DNA of 60,869 bases from Lachnospiraceae bacterium (GCA_017558145.1 JAFYWF010000020.1:1-60869); one strand, 5' to 3'. Counted from the first letter of the stretch, positions 26,158 through 35,523 are shown. The notes: generated from the sequence alone by a model not told the origin. Program-made: numbers and translations.

Positions 26158-28140
26158 TTATTTTGCAATTTTTTCAACAAGAGCCATGAAGTCACCTACT
26201 GCGATAGATACACTTGCAGCAAGGTCAGCATCGGCTGGTGCTGTTGTTTCTGTAAGAGCAATTCCTTGTACTTCTTCTACTGTTTTTCCTGTTACATATT
26301 CACAGAAAGAAACTACCTGTTCATTCCATTCTTTTCCAATTGCAGAGTATGCTTTTAATCCATAATTTGCACCAAGCTGTGCTTTTGTTGCTACTGTTGA
26401 ATCAGCAATTTCTGCTGCTACACCTTTTGTATCAAAAGATGCTTTTGCAGAAAGAGCATCGATAACACAGCTTGTAATTGTATCACCATTTAATGTAAAT
26501 ACAGCTACGTTAGCATCTACCTGTGTAGCTCCTGCTGCATCTGCAGTAGCATCTGTACCGGATGCTTTTGTGTTTGTAACTAATACTAATTCATCTCCTG
26601 CATTTGCTCCAAGATGTTTTGCATTATTTACAGCTTCTTCAATAGCCCCAATAAAAGATCCCATATGAATAGTAGCACCGCTTGCTAAGTCTGCATCTTT
26701 TACCTTACCAGTTTCATCAATTGCATTTGTTTTTAATTCTTCTACTGTTTTTCCTACTGCATATGCTTCAATAGCTTCTACCTGTTCATCCCATTCTTTT
26801 CCGATTGGAGATTCCACACGCATACCGTAATCATCACCTAATTCTTTTTTTGTTAATACTTCCCCTGCTTCAGAAGTTACTTTGCCGTCTGCACCGAAAG
26901 CAACTTTGCCCTGAATAGCATCAATTTTACAAGATTCAATGACACCTTCTTCGGTTACTGTAACTGCAACTAAAGAAACGTCTGTAGTAGAACTACCATC
27001 CTTTTCTCCTGCACTTTCAGCACTAATACTTGCGGAAACTGCAAAACCTGTTTTTACAGCGCCTGCATTACCTGCTGCGTTTTCAGCTCCTACAAATGTA
27101 CCTGCTTTTTCTACTAAGCTTACAAAATCACCTACTGCGATAGATACACTTGCTGCAAGGTCAGCATCTGCTGGTGCTGTTGTTTCTGTAAGAGCAATTC
27201 CTGTTGCTTCTTCTACTGTTTTTCCTGTTACATATGCACAGAAAGCATCTGTCTGTTCATCCCATTCTTTACCAACGCCGGAGTATGCTTTTAATCCATA
27301 ATCAGCACCAAGCTGTGCTTTGGATAATACATCACCGCCAACTTCACCTACTAACTGTCCGTCTGCACCAAATCCTGCTTTAGACTGAACAGCATCAATA
27401 ATACAGCTTGTAATTACATTTCCCTTTGTTGTCATAGCAATGATATTGGAAGTTACAGACGCGCTACCTTCTGCATCTGCTGTTGCTGCTGCACTTCCAT
27501 TAGAAGAAGAAATTGCAGTTAACACTAACTGATCTCCACTCTGAGCACCAAGATGTGCTGCATTATTTACTGCAGCTTCAATTGCTCCAATAAAAGATCC
27601 CATATGAATAGTAGCACCGCTTGCTAAGTCTGCATCTTTTACCTTACCTGCTTCATCAATTGCATTTGTTTTTAATTCTTCTACTGTTTTTCCTACTGCA
27701 TATTCTGCAATATAAGCTGCCTGTTCATTCCACTCTTTTCCAATTCCGGAATATGCACGCATTCCATAATCGTCGCCTAATTCATTTTTACTTAAAATTT
27801 CTCCTGTTTCTCCAACCAAAGCTCCTGTCTGATCAAAAGCAACTTTACCCTGTACTGCATCAATAGCACAAGAAGTAATTACACCATTATCATCTACAGT
27901 TACTGCTACCAAAGAAATATCTGTTGTAGCCACACCTGTAGCCTCTGCTGTTGCATTTTCACCGGAAATAGTAGCCATAACAGAGAGACCTGTTTTCACA
28001 GCACCTTCTGCCACTTCAGCATTTTCTGCTTTCTCTACATTTTCTGTTTGATTTTCGATAACCACAGTTTTCCCTGTACATCCTACAAGTACTCCTGCTG
28101 TCATTGCTAATGTTAATACATAAGCAAGCATTTTTTTCAT
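26158..28140 (-). CDS. Lipoprotein with four FMN-binding-like repeats
   Basis: A lipoprotein signal (lipobox GVLVGC, Cys at about 21) and a short linker lead into four repeats of 149-160 residues, near 47-198, 199-351, 352-511 and 512-660. Each unit has an ITSCxIDAxQ-like strand, a LGxxYGxxxxSxIGKEWxEQ segment and an AVGKTVEE or YVTGKTVEE helix. Repeats 1 and 3 end in LASGATIHMG, which resembles the SGAT flavinylation motif (Thr at about 177 and 490). Repeats 2 and 4 read LAASVSIAVG instead, so the acceptor Thr is replaced. Units 1+2 and 3+4 are each other's closest copies, also at DNA level, about 940 bases apart. I infer a surface flavoprotein relay similar in role to PplA. Confidence 0.78.
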   Translation of the reverse strand: MKKMLAYVLTLAMTAGVLVGCTGKTVVIENQTENVEKAENAEVAEGAVKTGLSVMATISGENATAEATGVATTDISLVAVTVDDNGVITSCAIDAVQGKVAFDQTGALVGETGEILSKNELGDDYGMRAYSGIGKEWNEQAAYIAEYAVGKTVEELKTNAIDEAGKVKDADLASGATIHMGSFIGAIEAAVNNAAHLGAQSGDQLVLTAISSSNGSAAATADAEGSASVTSNIIAMTTKGNVITSCIIDAVQSKAGFGADGQLVGEVGGDVLSKAQLGADYGLKAYSGVGKEWDEQTDAFCAYVTGKTVEEATGIALTETTAPADADLAASVSIAVGDFVSLVEKAGTFVGAENAAGNAGAVKTGFAVSASISAESAGEKDGSSTTDVSLVAVTVTEEGVIESCKIDAIQGKVAFGADGKVTSEAGEVLTKKELGDDYGMRVESPIGKEWDEQVEAIEAYAVGKTVEELKTNAIDETGKVKDADLASGATIHMGSFIGAIEEAVNNAKHLGANAGDELVLVTNTKASGTDATADAAGATQVDANVAVFTLNGDTITSCVIDALSAKASFDTKGVAAEIADSTVATKAQLGANYGLKAYSAIGKEWNEQVVSFCEYVTGKTVEEVQGIALTETTAPADADLAASVSIAVGDFMALVEKIAK

Positions 28141-28155
28141 TGTTTTTTCCTCCTG

Positions 28156-28683
28156 TTACTTTTCGTTTTGTATCATCTGTGTATTTGTTTTTAATATACG
28201 GAAAACTCCTCTACATATACTTCCGGTTGCCATCCCGGTAAACACAGATACAATTAACAAATATGGCAAATATCCTATTACGTACACAGATCCCATAAAA
28301 AGGATTGCTACTAATATCTGACCTATATTATGAGCCGCAGCCCCAAGGATGCTGACTCCATAAACAGATATCCCTTTGCATTTTTTGAAAATGCACATGA
28401 CGCTCATGGCAAAAATTCCACCTGTCATAGAAAATGCCAGTCCTGAAATTCCTCCACCAAACACTGAGCCCAAAATACATCTTAGGATTAAAATAGTAAA
28501 AGCACTTTTTTGTCCTAAAAAGAACAATGCCATTAAAGTTACAACATTCGCCAGTCCCAACTTTATTCCCGGCAACGGAATCACCATTTGCAATGGAATA
28601 AAGCGTTCCATATACGACAAAACCAACGCCATTGATATTAAAATCGCACATAAGGTCATTTGATTTACTTTGCTTTTCTTCAT
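28156..28683 (-). CDS. Gx-transporter-type membrane protein
   Basis: A 175-residue protein with five to six helices. It resembles the family often annotated as Gx transporter or heptaprenyl diphosphate synthase component I (PF07456): LSYMERFIPLQMVIPLPGIKLGLANVV is the conserved N-terminal region and FTGMATG is near the end. Such proteins recur with NusG-II proteins and ApbE in flavin-based electron-transfer loci of Gram-positive bacteria. Its precise role is not established. It starts right after the NusG-II gene stop, with GTGAGG as the ribosome site. Confidence 0.75.
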   Translation of the reverse strand: MKKSKVNQMTLCAILISMALVLSYMERFIPLQMVIPLPGIKLGLANVVTLMALFFLGQKSAFTILILRCILGSVFGGGISGLAFSMTGGIFAMSVMCIFKKCKGISVYGVSILGAAAHNIGQILVAILFMGSVYVIGYLPYLLIVSVFTGMATGSICRGVFRILKTNTQMIQNEK

Positions 28684-28686
28684 CTC

Positions 28687-29082
28687 TTACCTCACGATAA
28701 AATCCACTTCCGAATCCACTTCCCCCTCGATTCGAATTTCCACCCTATTAGGAAGGCATACCAAACTGCGTCCTTTACCACTGATTGCTCCGCTGTGTAC
28801 ACAGTCCATTCCAGGACAATCGGATTCCACAATGGCCACTTTTTTGTCTCTTACTATTAGCTTGTTTGTGTAGTAATTTTCAATCAAAACTTCCGTATCT
28901 TTATCCAAAGAAAGTTCTTGTATCTTTTCACCCTCTTGGTAAACCACTACAATATTTCCTTGTTCTGTTCCCGTTTTCATCCAAAAAACAACACCAATAA
29001 GAATTGCCAGCATTATTACAAAAGAAATTACTACTGCATCACCCTTGCAAAAACTGAGTCGTATTTTATTTTCTCTCTCCAT
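28687..29082 (-). CDS. NusG domain II-containing membrane-anchored protein
   Basis: A 131-residue protein. One helix (about residues 15-34) anchors an extracytoplasmic NusG-II-like beta domain with the family signature DCPGMDCVHSG...ISGKG...VCLPNRVEI. The two cysteines of CPGMDC and the later VCLPN Cys are conserved in this group and might bind metal or form a disulfide. It is the first gene of the operon. Despite the name, nothing suggests a transcription role. Confidence 0.8.
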   Translation of the reverse strand: MERENKIRLSFCKGDAVVISFVIMLAILIGVVFWMKTGTEQGNIVVVYQEGEKIQELSLDKDTEVLIENYYTNKLIVRDKKVAIVESDCPGMDCVHSGAISGKGRSLVCLPNRVEIRIEGEVDSEVDFIVR

Positions 29083-29110
29083 GCTGCCTCCTTATCTCAC
29101 AATCGTCAAA

Positions 29111-29139
29111 AGTTTATCATTCTTCGTCAATATATGCAA
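29111..29139 (-). promoter_or_regulatory. Weak candidate promoter of the Rnf-like operon
   Basis: On the minus strand TTGCAT (29134-29139) and TAAACT (29111-29116) are 17 bases apart, about 30 bases upstream of the first start codon. The region upstream is extremely AT-rich. Confidence 0.35.
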
Positions 29140-29210
29140 TTATTTTTCGATTTTTTTTAGTATTATTTTGTTTTTTTTTTGTATTTTTGTTTGAATTTTG
29201 TATAAGAAAG

Positions 29211-29246
29211 AAAACGCCCGAGAGCATTTAGGCTTTCGAGCTTTTT
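29211..29246 (-). terminator. Terminator of the ClC channel gene
   Basis: GCCCGAGAGC (29216-29225) pairs with GCTTTCGAGC (29232-29241) using two G-U pairs, flanked by A and T runs on the two sides. It lies downstream of the stop at 29279 and upstream of the NusG-II promoter. Confidence 0.7.
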
Positions 29247-29278
29247 TCTTTCATACTTTCACTATTTTTTTAATCATA

Positions 29279-30568
29279 TTATGATCTTGTTTTTTGATTT
29301 ACATACTTAGCTTTATACTTTGAGTATACAATTGTCTGATCTTTATATAATCCATAATATCCACTGGTTGCATAACTTACTGCAACAGCCACCAAATAAT
29401 AAGATACCCCTTCAAAACCAAATAATTCAAACGCAATTAACATAGAAGTAATTGGACAATTGGTTACACCACAGAAAAAAGCAATCATCCCACAAGCTGC
29501 GCAAAGTCTCGGTTCAAATCCTAAAAGTTGCCCTAATGTACATCCCAAAGTCGCACCTATACAAAAAGAAGGTACAATTTCTCCTCCTTTGAATCCTGCT
29601 TTCATTGTAAGAGCTGTTAACACCAACTTCAGGAAAAAATCCCAAGGTCTGGCTTCTCCTAGCTCTACCGCCTTTACAATCAATTCTGTTCCGGCTCCCA
29701 TATAATCTGAAGTACGCATTATCAAATTGATACCAATTACCAAAACTGCCGCGCCAACAATTCTGCTGTATTTATTATTAAACCAACGTCCATAGGCTTT
29801 CCCTACCTGTTTTAACACCATGCAAAACAAAATACTAACAATGGAACAAACAAGTACAACAATTCCTATTTTCATACCAAAAATTACAGTCATATCCGGT
29901 ACGAATCCCTTTTGGAAATGCTCAGCATGAATTCCCATAGCTCCTGCAACTCCTGCAGCCATAAGAGACGAAAGCAAACATGGCATCAAAGCTGTATAAT
30001 ACATAACCCCAACACTAATCACTTCCAGCGAAAAGATAGCTGCTGCCATAGGGGTTCCGAAAAGTGCCGCAAACGCCGCACTCATACCACACATTACAAT
30101 CACATGGGTGTCTTCGTCATCCAATTTCATGATTCTTCCCATCTGATTTGCAACACTTCCCCCCAGTTGAATCGCAGCTCCTTCACGTCCGGCAGATCCA
30201 CCTGTAAGATGTGTTAGTACAGTAGATATAAAAATTAGAGGTGCTGCCGTTGCCGGCACCTCATCTCTGGCACGAACGGTAGAAAATACTTGGTTGGTAC
30301 CCCCATCATCTTTTCCGAATTTTTTATACAAAAGCACAATCATGAGACCGGCTAGGGGCATTCCAAATATGATCCATGTATGTTCTTCTCTAAAATTTGT
30401 TGCCATAGAAAGAGCATGACCAAAGAAACTACTTAAAACACCAATCACCCCACCTGTAACAATAGCAAGTATTGACCATTTGATAAAATTATGACTGGTC
30501 TGTCGAACCTCTCCTATATAATATTGAGTAGCTTCTTTTATTCTCATGCAGATATCTTTTTTCTCCAT
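29279..30568 (-). CDS. ClC-family chloride channel/transporter
   Basis: A 429-residue protein with about ten to twelve helices. The filter-forming motifs are GGSAGREGAAIQLGGS (about residue 107, gating Glu in GREG) and GGEIVPSFCIGA (about 325). It moves chloride, or fluoride in some subgroups, across the membrane and aids pH or ion balance. No regulatory CBS domain is attached. The start has AGAGGAAA nine bases upstream. Confidence 0.9.
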   Translation of the reverse strand: MEKKDICMRIKEATQYYIGEVRQTSHNFIKWSILAIVTGGVIGVLSSFFGHALSMATNFREEHTWIIFGMPLAGLMIVLLYKKFGKDDGGTNQVFSTVRARDEVPATAAPLIFISTVLTHLTGGSAGREGAAIQLGGSVANQMGRIMKLDDEDTHVIVMCGMSAAFAALFGTPMAAAIFSLEVISVGVMYYTALMPCLLSSLMAAGVAGAMGIHAEHFQKGFVPDMTVIFGMKIGIVVLVCSIVSILFCMVLKQVGKAYGRWFNNKYSRIVGAAVLVIGINLIMRTSDYMGAGTELIVKAVELGEARPWDFFLKLVLTALTMKAGFKGGEIVPSFCIGATLGCTLGQLLGFEPRLCAACGMIAFFCGVTNCPITSMLIAFELFGFEGVSYYLVAVAVSYATSGYYGLYKDQTIVYSKYKAKYVNQKTRS

Positions 30569-30615
30569 TCGCTTTTCCTCTTCCTACTTTTTACCTTGCG
30601 TTACTACCTAAAAAA

Positions 30616-31215
30616 TTATTTTTCCTTAGCGCCATATTCCTCTACTATTTCATGAAACTGACTACCGCAACGCTCTATTTCTCCCAACACTCTGTCTGAC
30701 TTTTCTCTCGATTGATACCAATTATCTTTAGATATCTCTTTTGTTACTGTAGGACAAACCAAAATTTCTGTGTCCGGAAATAACACCTGATAGTATAATT
30801 TACTTCTTCTTGCATGAAATGCCTGACAACATAAAAGTGCACGTCTTACTACAATTCCTTTTTCATCTAATAACTTTCTGGTATTGATTGCATTTTGATA
30901 CGTATAAGTAGCTTCTCTCTCTTTCATAATGGCACTTTCCGGAACCCCTTCCTCCATTAAAATCTTGGCAAAATGATCACTTTCCGTTTCGTATTCTTCT
31001 ACCACAGATTTCCCTGTCCATTTTGCATATTTTCCGGATGGCACAATCAAAGGAGCATATCCTTCACGATATAACTTAGCAGCTGTCTTTGCCAATATCC
31101 CTTCCTCGGACCCCGGCAAAAAAATCACATCCGCTTTTTGTGGTTCATCCTCCAAAAAAATAAAGTCCGTCAACTCTTGTAAAAACTTTGTCATAAACTC
31201 GTCTCTTTTCCACAT
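30616..31215 (-). CDS. YdcF/SanA-like DUF218 protein
   Basis: A 199-residue soluble protein of the DUF218 fold: ADVIFLPGSEEGILAKTA (about residue 25), the APLIVPSGK strand (about 55), ESDHFAKILMEEGVPESAI (about 77) and CCQAFHARRSKLYY (about 127). Relatives are linked to envelope or nucleotide-related functions but the reaction is not known. It lies downstream of xdhA but is separated from it by a terminator. Confidence 0.8.
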   Translation of the reverse strand: MWKRDEFMTKFLQELTDFIFLEDEPQKADVIFLPGSEEGILAKTAAKLYREGYAPLIVPSGKYAKWTGKSVVEEYETESDHFAKILMEEGVPESAIMKEREATYTYQNAINTRKLLDEKGIVVRRALLCCQAFHARRSKLYYQVLFPDTEILVCPTVTKEISKDNWYQSREKSDRVLGEIERCGSQFHEIVEEYGAKEK

Positions 31216-31237
31216 TTTTCTTAATTATAAACGAAAA

Positions 31238-31261
31238 GGAAGATGCTGAAAAGCATCTTCC
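31238..31261 (-). terminator. Terminator of the xdh operon
   Basis: A 10-bp perfect stem (GGAAGATGCT with AGCATCTTCC) with a GAAA loop on the plus strand. In minus sense it is followed by TTTTCGTTT. It starts 17 bases past the xdhA stop. Confidence 0.85.
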
Positions 31262-31278
31262 CCATTCTACTATATATC

Positions 31279-33573
31279 TTATTTTTCTTGTAATGCCATA
31301 AATACCTTTTCAGCGGTAATTGGCATGCTTCTGAAGCGAAGTCCTGTAGCATTATAAACTGCATCTGCAATAGCTGGGGCCGGGGTATTAATAACTACTT
31401 CTCCTATGGATTTTGCTCCAAATGGACCGGACTTTTCATAGGTTTCTACAAAATCCACTCTTACTTTTCCCATATCAATACGAGTCGGGATTTTATACTG
31501 CATAAAGTTATTGGTCATCAAATATCCCTTGTCTGTATATAAGATGTCTTCAAACAAAGACATACCTATTCCCTGCACCAAACCACCTTCTGTCTGTACT
31601 CTTGCAAGATTCGCATTGATAACCGTACCGCAATCTACGCAGGCAACATAATCAATGGGGGTTACTTTTCCCGTTTCTAAATCTACTTCCACTTCTGCAG
31701 CACCAGCCATAAATGGTGGTGGCGAAACAGGTGAAGTATGAGACGACTGGGCATACAAGATTTCGCCTGTTCCCGCCTGTAATTTAGTAACCAAATCCGG
31801 CAAAGTAATTCCTTTGGTTTCATCAGAAATTGCAAAAACTCTTTCTCCGTCAAAGGCCAATTCCTCCATTGGTAATTCTAAAATCCCGGATGCTGCTTTC
31901 TGAATTTTTTTCATCATCATTTCACAACATTTTACCACTGCCATACCTGTTACATAAGTAGTAGAGGAGGCATACGAACCACTGTCATATGGAGACTGGT
32001 CTGTATCTACACCAAAAACAACAATATTTTCCATATCGCACCCCAAACAGTCTGCTGCCATCTGTGCAAGAATGGTATCACAACCGGTTCCCATATCAGA
32101 ACAACCTACCATTAAAGTATAGAATCCGTCATCGTTTAATTTTAGTGCTACACTTCCAACGTCCACACCACTAATACCAGATCCCTGCATGGCCATTGCC
32201 ATGCCTACCGCTCTAACTTTATTTGGAGCTACTTCATAGCAAGGATATTTTTTATCCCACTCTATCATTTCTTTTACTCTTTCCACACATTTATCTAATG
32301 CACAAGAAGTGGCACTTTCGCCATAATAATGAGTAAATTTATCTCCCTCATGAACCATATTCATTTCACGAAGTTTTATAGGATCTATCTTCATCTTGTG
32401 AGCCAATTCATTCACGGCAGATTCTAATGCAAAAATCCCCTGTGTTGCCCCATATCCACGATAGGCTCCCGAAGATAAACGATTGGTATATACTACATCA
32501 TAAGCAAAACGATGCGCTTCCAATCCATAATACATAGATAAGGATTTGGTTCCCGTAAGTCCTACGGTTGTAGGTCCATGTTCCCCATAAGCGCCTGTAT
32601 TGGACAAGGTATACAAATCAACCGCTTTAAATTTTCCATTTTTATCAGCACCCAATCGAATCTTTACTTCCATTTCATGACGCGGAGATCCATTGGTAAA
32701 ACATTCTTCTCTTGTAAAAGTAAGATGTGCAGGCTTTGTTGTCAAATAGGTAACAATAGCTGGATATACTTCACAAACCGCTGTCTGTTTCGCTCCGAAA
32801 CCACCACCAATTCTAGGCTTGATCACACGAATTTTAGATTTGGGAACATCCAATGCATGAGATACAATTCTTCGTACATGGAATGGAATCTGCGTGGCAG
32901 ACTGCACCACCATTCTGCCATATACATCCATATATGTATAAGCTGTAAAAGGCTCCATCATGGCCTGACTTACTGCTTTGATATGGTAACTTTCCTCTAC
33001 CAAATAATCACACTGTGCCAAAACACCTTCCACATCTCCCTCTATTTCTTCTGAGGACGCACAAAGATTTCTCATTTGATCTGTTCCCTGACCATCATGG
33101 CCAACGAAACTGTCTTCCTGATGAATGAGAATTGTATTATCCAAAGATTGCTTAAAATCTAAAATAGGTTCCAATACTTCATATTCTACTTTGATTAACT
33201 TCATTGCCTTTTGGCAACATGCTTCATTTTTTCCCGCAACAATCGCCACCGGATCTCCCACAAAACGAACATATTCATCCAATATCAATCTATCGTATGG
33301 ACTTGGTTCCGGAAACGTCTGACCTGCCAGAGTAAAACGTTTCTTGGGTACATCTTTGTAGGTAACCACAATTTCTACTCCAGGTACCAACATAGCTTTA
33401 GAAGTATCTATCTTTTTAATTTTCGCATAAGCATGAGGACTTCTCATTAACTTCACTACTAATGCATTTTCCGGTACAAAATCATCTGTATATGCAGGCT
33501 TACCGGAAAGCAACGCCTTGGCATCTTTCTTTATAATAGCTTGACCTACATATTTGTTTTTCGTCTGTTCCAT
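31279..33573 (-). CDS. xdhA: Molybdenum hydroxylase large subunit (xanthine dehydrogenase family)
   Basis: A 764-residue molybdopterin-binding subunit. Motifs: IGGGFGAKQTAVCE (about residue 260), AYRGYGATQG (about 370) and the catalytic Glu in GAKSIGEVVIN (about 735). It hydroxylates a purine or another N-heterocycle with water-derived oxygen. ATG 33573 has CAGGAGGT ten bases upstream, so I chose it over the ATG at 33597. The neighbouring selD, yqeB, yqeC and yedF genes mark it as a selenium-dependent molybdenum hydroxylase, in which selenium is a labile cofactor and not selenocysteine. The substrate is unknown. Confidence 0.9.
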   Translation of the reverse strand: MEQTKNKYVGQAIIKKDAKALLSGKPAYTDDFVPENALVVKLMRSPHAYAKIKKIDTSKAMLVPGVEIVVTYKDVPKKRFTLAGQTFPEPSPYDRLILDEYVRFVGDPVAIVAGKNEACCQKAMKLIKVEYEVLEPILDFKQSLDNTILIHQEDSFVGHDGQGTDQMRNLCASSEEIEGDVEGVLAQCDYLVEESYHIKAVSQAMMEPFTAYTYMDVYGRMVVQSATQIPFHVRRIVSHALDVPKSKIRVIKPRIGGGFGAKQTAVCEVYPAIVTYLTTKPAHLTFTREECFTNGSPRHEMEVKIRLGADKNGKFKAVDLYTLSNTGAYGEHGPTTVGLTGTKSLSMYYGLEAHRFAYDVVYTNRLSSGAYRGYGATQGIFALESAVNELAHKMKIDPIKLREMNMVHEGDKFTHYYGESATSCALDKCVERVKEMIEWDKKYPCYEVAPNKVRAVGMAMAMQGSGISGVDVGSVALKLNDDGFYTLMVGCSDMGTGCDTILAQMAADCLGCDMENIVVFGVDTDQSPYDSGSYASSTTYVTGMAVVKCCEMMMKKIQKAASGILELPMEELAFDGERVFAISDETKGITLPDLVTKLQAGTGEILYAQSSHTSPVSPPPFMAGAAEVEVDLETGKVTPIDYVACVDCGTVINANLARVQTEGGLVQGIGMSLFEDILYTDKGYLMTNNFMQYKIPTRIDMGKVRVDFVETYEKSGPFGAKSIGEVVINTPAPAIADAVYNATGLRFRSMPITAEKVFMALQEK

Positions 33574-33577
33574 CTGC

Positions 33578-34033
33578 TTAGACCTCCTGTATTCCAAAAT
33601 ATTTACATAAGGCTCTATACTGCGACTGGTATCCGGTACAACGACAAAGATTTCCTGCCAAATATTCTTTCATCTCTTCTGCCGTCGGATTTGGATTTTC
33701 TTTTTTTAAAGCTAACACTGCCATAATAAATCCCGGTGAACAAAAGCCACACTGATCTGCTCCCTCTCCCGCAAGAAAATCACTGAATTCTTTTGCTTCT
33801 TCCTGTACTCCTTCCAGGGTAGTTACTTTTTTCCCATTGGCTCTGGCAGCCAAAGTAGAACAAGATAATACCGGTTTATCATCCAGCCAAAGAGTACACA
33901 AACCGCAATTACCGGTATCGCAACCACGTTTTACACTTTTCATTCCCTGACTTCGAACAAAATCTAACAACATCATATCAGGAGTAATTTCAGCTTCTAT
34001 TCTTTTGCCATTTAAGGTTACTGTAATCTTCAT
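33578..34033 (-). CDS. xdhC: Molybdenum hydroxylase 2Fe-2S subunit
   Basis: A 151-residue subunit with two [2Fe-2S] domains: a plant-type ferredoxin cluster (GCDTGNCGLCTLW...VLSC) at about 39-60 and a helical domain with QCGFCSPG (about 97) and LCRCTGYQ (about 132). It relays electrons from the molybdenum site to the flavin subunit. It lies 3 bases after xdhB and 4 bases before the xdhA start. Confidence 0.93.
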   Translation of the reverse strand: MKITVTLNGKRIEAEITPDMMLLDFVRSQGMKSVKRGCDTGNCGLCTLWLDDKPVLSCSTLAARANGKKVTTLEGVQEEAKEFSDFLAGEGADQCGFCSPGFIMAVLALKKENPNPTAEEMKEYLAGNLCRCTGYQSQYRALCKYFGIQEV

Positions 34034-34036
34034 TCT

Positions 34037-34819
34037 TTATACCCCCAATCTATCCACTGCTCTGGTAATTAATACTTTTGCCATAGCTCTACGATATTCT
34101 TTGCTTCCTCGCATATTGGTTCCAAAAATATACTGATTCACAACTTCCTCTAACCAGGCATCTTTAGCTTCCTTATCCTCCCAATTACTGCAAGGATCCA
34201 CCTCTACCATCTTAGCTTTACGAGGTGCTGCACCTAATACAATAGTATATTTGCCATCTTTTACAGAAACCGCACAGTTTAAAACACCAAAATCCGTTTC
34301 CGTCATACGAAGAGTCTCATATACCACTTTTCTTTTATCTTTTTTTATCATTACTTTTACCAAAATATCATGATCCGGACTATCTAAAATAAAATCCTTT
34401 ATAGAAACTCTACCCTTATTAAACAACTCTACTTCACAATCCAAAGCAGCCAATAAAGTCAATACATCGGAAAATCCAAATCTTGGAAATACACTTCCAC
34501 CTACGGTTGCTGTATTACGAAACTGTACTCCTACAATATGTCTCAATGCATCTTTTACTGCTCCACCAAACTCAGTTTCCATAGAAACATTCGTTTCCAA
34601 ATCACGAAGGGAACACATACACCCAATGGCATAACCACTTTCATCTTCTTCAATGCGATCCAAACCAAGATTACATAAATCAATTCCTGTCGAAAGATCT
34701 CTAGTTGTCATTTTCAACCAAAGATTACCTCCTAAAATTACATTATTTTTATTTTTCGTACGCAACTCATAGGCTTCCTCTAAGCTTTGCACTTGCACAT
34801 AATTTTTCATAGTGTACAT
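34037..34819 (-). CDS. xdhB: Molybdenum hydroxylase FAD-binding subunit
   Basis: A 260-residue CoxM/XdhB-type FAD subunit: VILGGNLWLKM (about residue 29) and the ATVGGSVFPRFGFSD flavin-binding loop (about 103). It passes electrons to NAD+ or another acceptor. It is the first of the three hydroxylase subunits and has GGAGG twelve bases ahead of the ATG. Confidence 0.9.
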   Translation of the reverse strand: MYTMKNYVQVQSLEEAYELRTKNKNNVILGGNLWLKMTTRDLSTGIDLCNLGLDRIEEDESGYAIGCMCSLRDLETNVSMETEFGGAVKDALRHIVGVQFRNTATVGGSVFPRFGFSDVLTLLAALDCEVELFNKGRVSIKDFILDSPDHDILVKVMIKKDKRKVVYETLRMTETDFGVLNCAVSVKDGKYTIVLGAAPRKAKMVEVDPCSNWEDKEAKDAWLEEVVNQYIFGTNMRGSKEYRRAMAKVLITRAVDRLGV

Positions 34820-34875
34820 AGTTATCTTTAACCTCCATTTTTTAACAACTCAAATCCTTACGACAGACCTTTATG

Positions 34876-35457
34876 TTATTCTTTTTTACACAATTCACAT
34901 AATCTTTCTAAATCTTCCGGTTTATCCACATCCATTAATTCATAGCATTCGAAAGCCGAAACTTTTGTTACCTTCTCAGGATATTTTTTTACCAAATAGG
35001 AACCACCTGATTTTTCAGGTAAATTCTTTAATTCTGCATAATATTCTTTTCCAAACAGAATAGGTGTTCCTTCTTGGTTTTCATAAATCAAACGATGAAT
35101 TCCTCGTTTTCTATTTTCAAAGCTCTCCATCAAAGCTTTCAAACTCTCTCTTCTTAGTAAAGGTTGATCTGAAGGACAGAAAATACAAGCTTCCATATCC
35201 TCCATTACTTCCACCCCTAAACGAATCGTATCATTTCGATTCGGTAAATTGTGAAAAATAACCTGTACCCGTTGTTTCGTACACACTTCTCTTATTTCTT
35301 CACTTCGTGTTACTACCACTCGCTTTTCAAACATCTCTTCCGTAATATCTAGAATTCTCTGGATCAATAATTTTCCACAAAAATCTGCAAGAAGCTTATT
35401 GCTTCCAAATCTTTTTCCATATCCTGATGCCATAATAACACAGCCTATTTTTCTCAT
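34876..35457 (-). CDS. MocA-like molybdenum cofactor nucleotidyltransferase
   Basis: About 193 residues with an NTP-transferase fold: VIMASGYGKRFGSNKLL (N-terminal nucleotide loop) and CIFCPSDQPLLRRESL (about 90, metal-binding Asp). MocA enzymes attach CMP to molybdopterin for xanthine dehydrogenase-type enzymes. The xdh genes begin 57 bases downstream, so a role in maturing this hydroxylase is likely. The start is uncertain: ATG 35457 follows an AGAGG about 15 bases upstream, and GTG 35490 would add 11 residues. Confidence 0.8.
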   Translation of the reverse strand: MRKIGCVIMASGYGKRFGSNKLLADFCGKLLIQRILDITEEMFEKRVVVTRSEEIREVCTKQRVQVIFHNLPNRNDTIRLGVEVMEDMEACIFCPSDQPLLRRESLKALMESFENRKRGIHRLIYENQEGTPILFGKEYYAELKNLPEKSGGSYLVKKYPEKVTKVSAFECYELMDVDKPEDLERLCELCKKE

Positions 35458-35523
35458 CACATTCTCTATTTCCTCTATTTGGGGTAACACAATTTTTCTT
35501 AAATTGAGTTCTTTACTCCATAA

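Noticed and set aside
26158..28140. Repetitive region as an assembly duplication
   Set aside because: The four repeats differ throughout and keep one reading frame, and the A and B types diverge at the same motif, so this is evolved protein repetition.
29279..30568. ClC channel as a fluoride exporter with a crcB riboswitch
   Set aside because: The upstream region shows no fluoride riboswitch motif, and the filter motif GREGA does not settle the ion.
31279..33573. Selenocysteine codon in the hydroxylase
   Set aside because: The frame is uninterrupted from start to stop with no in-frame TGA. Selenium in this enzyme class is a labile cofactor.
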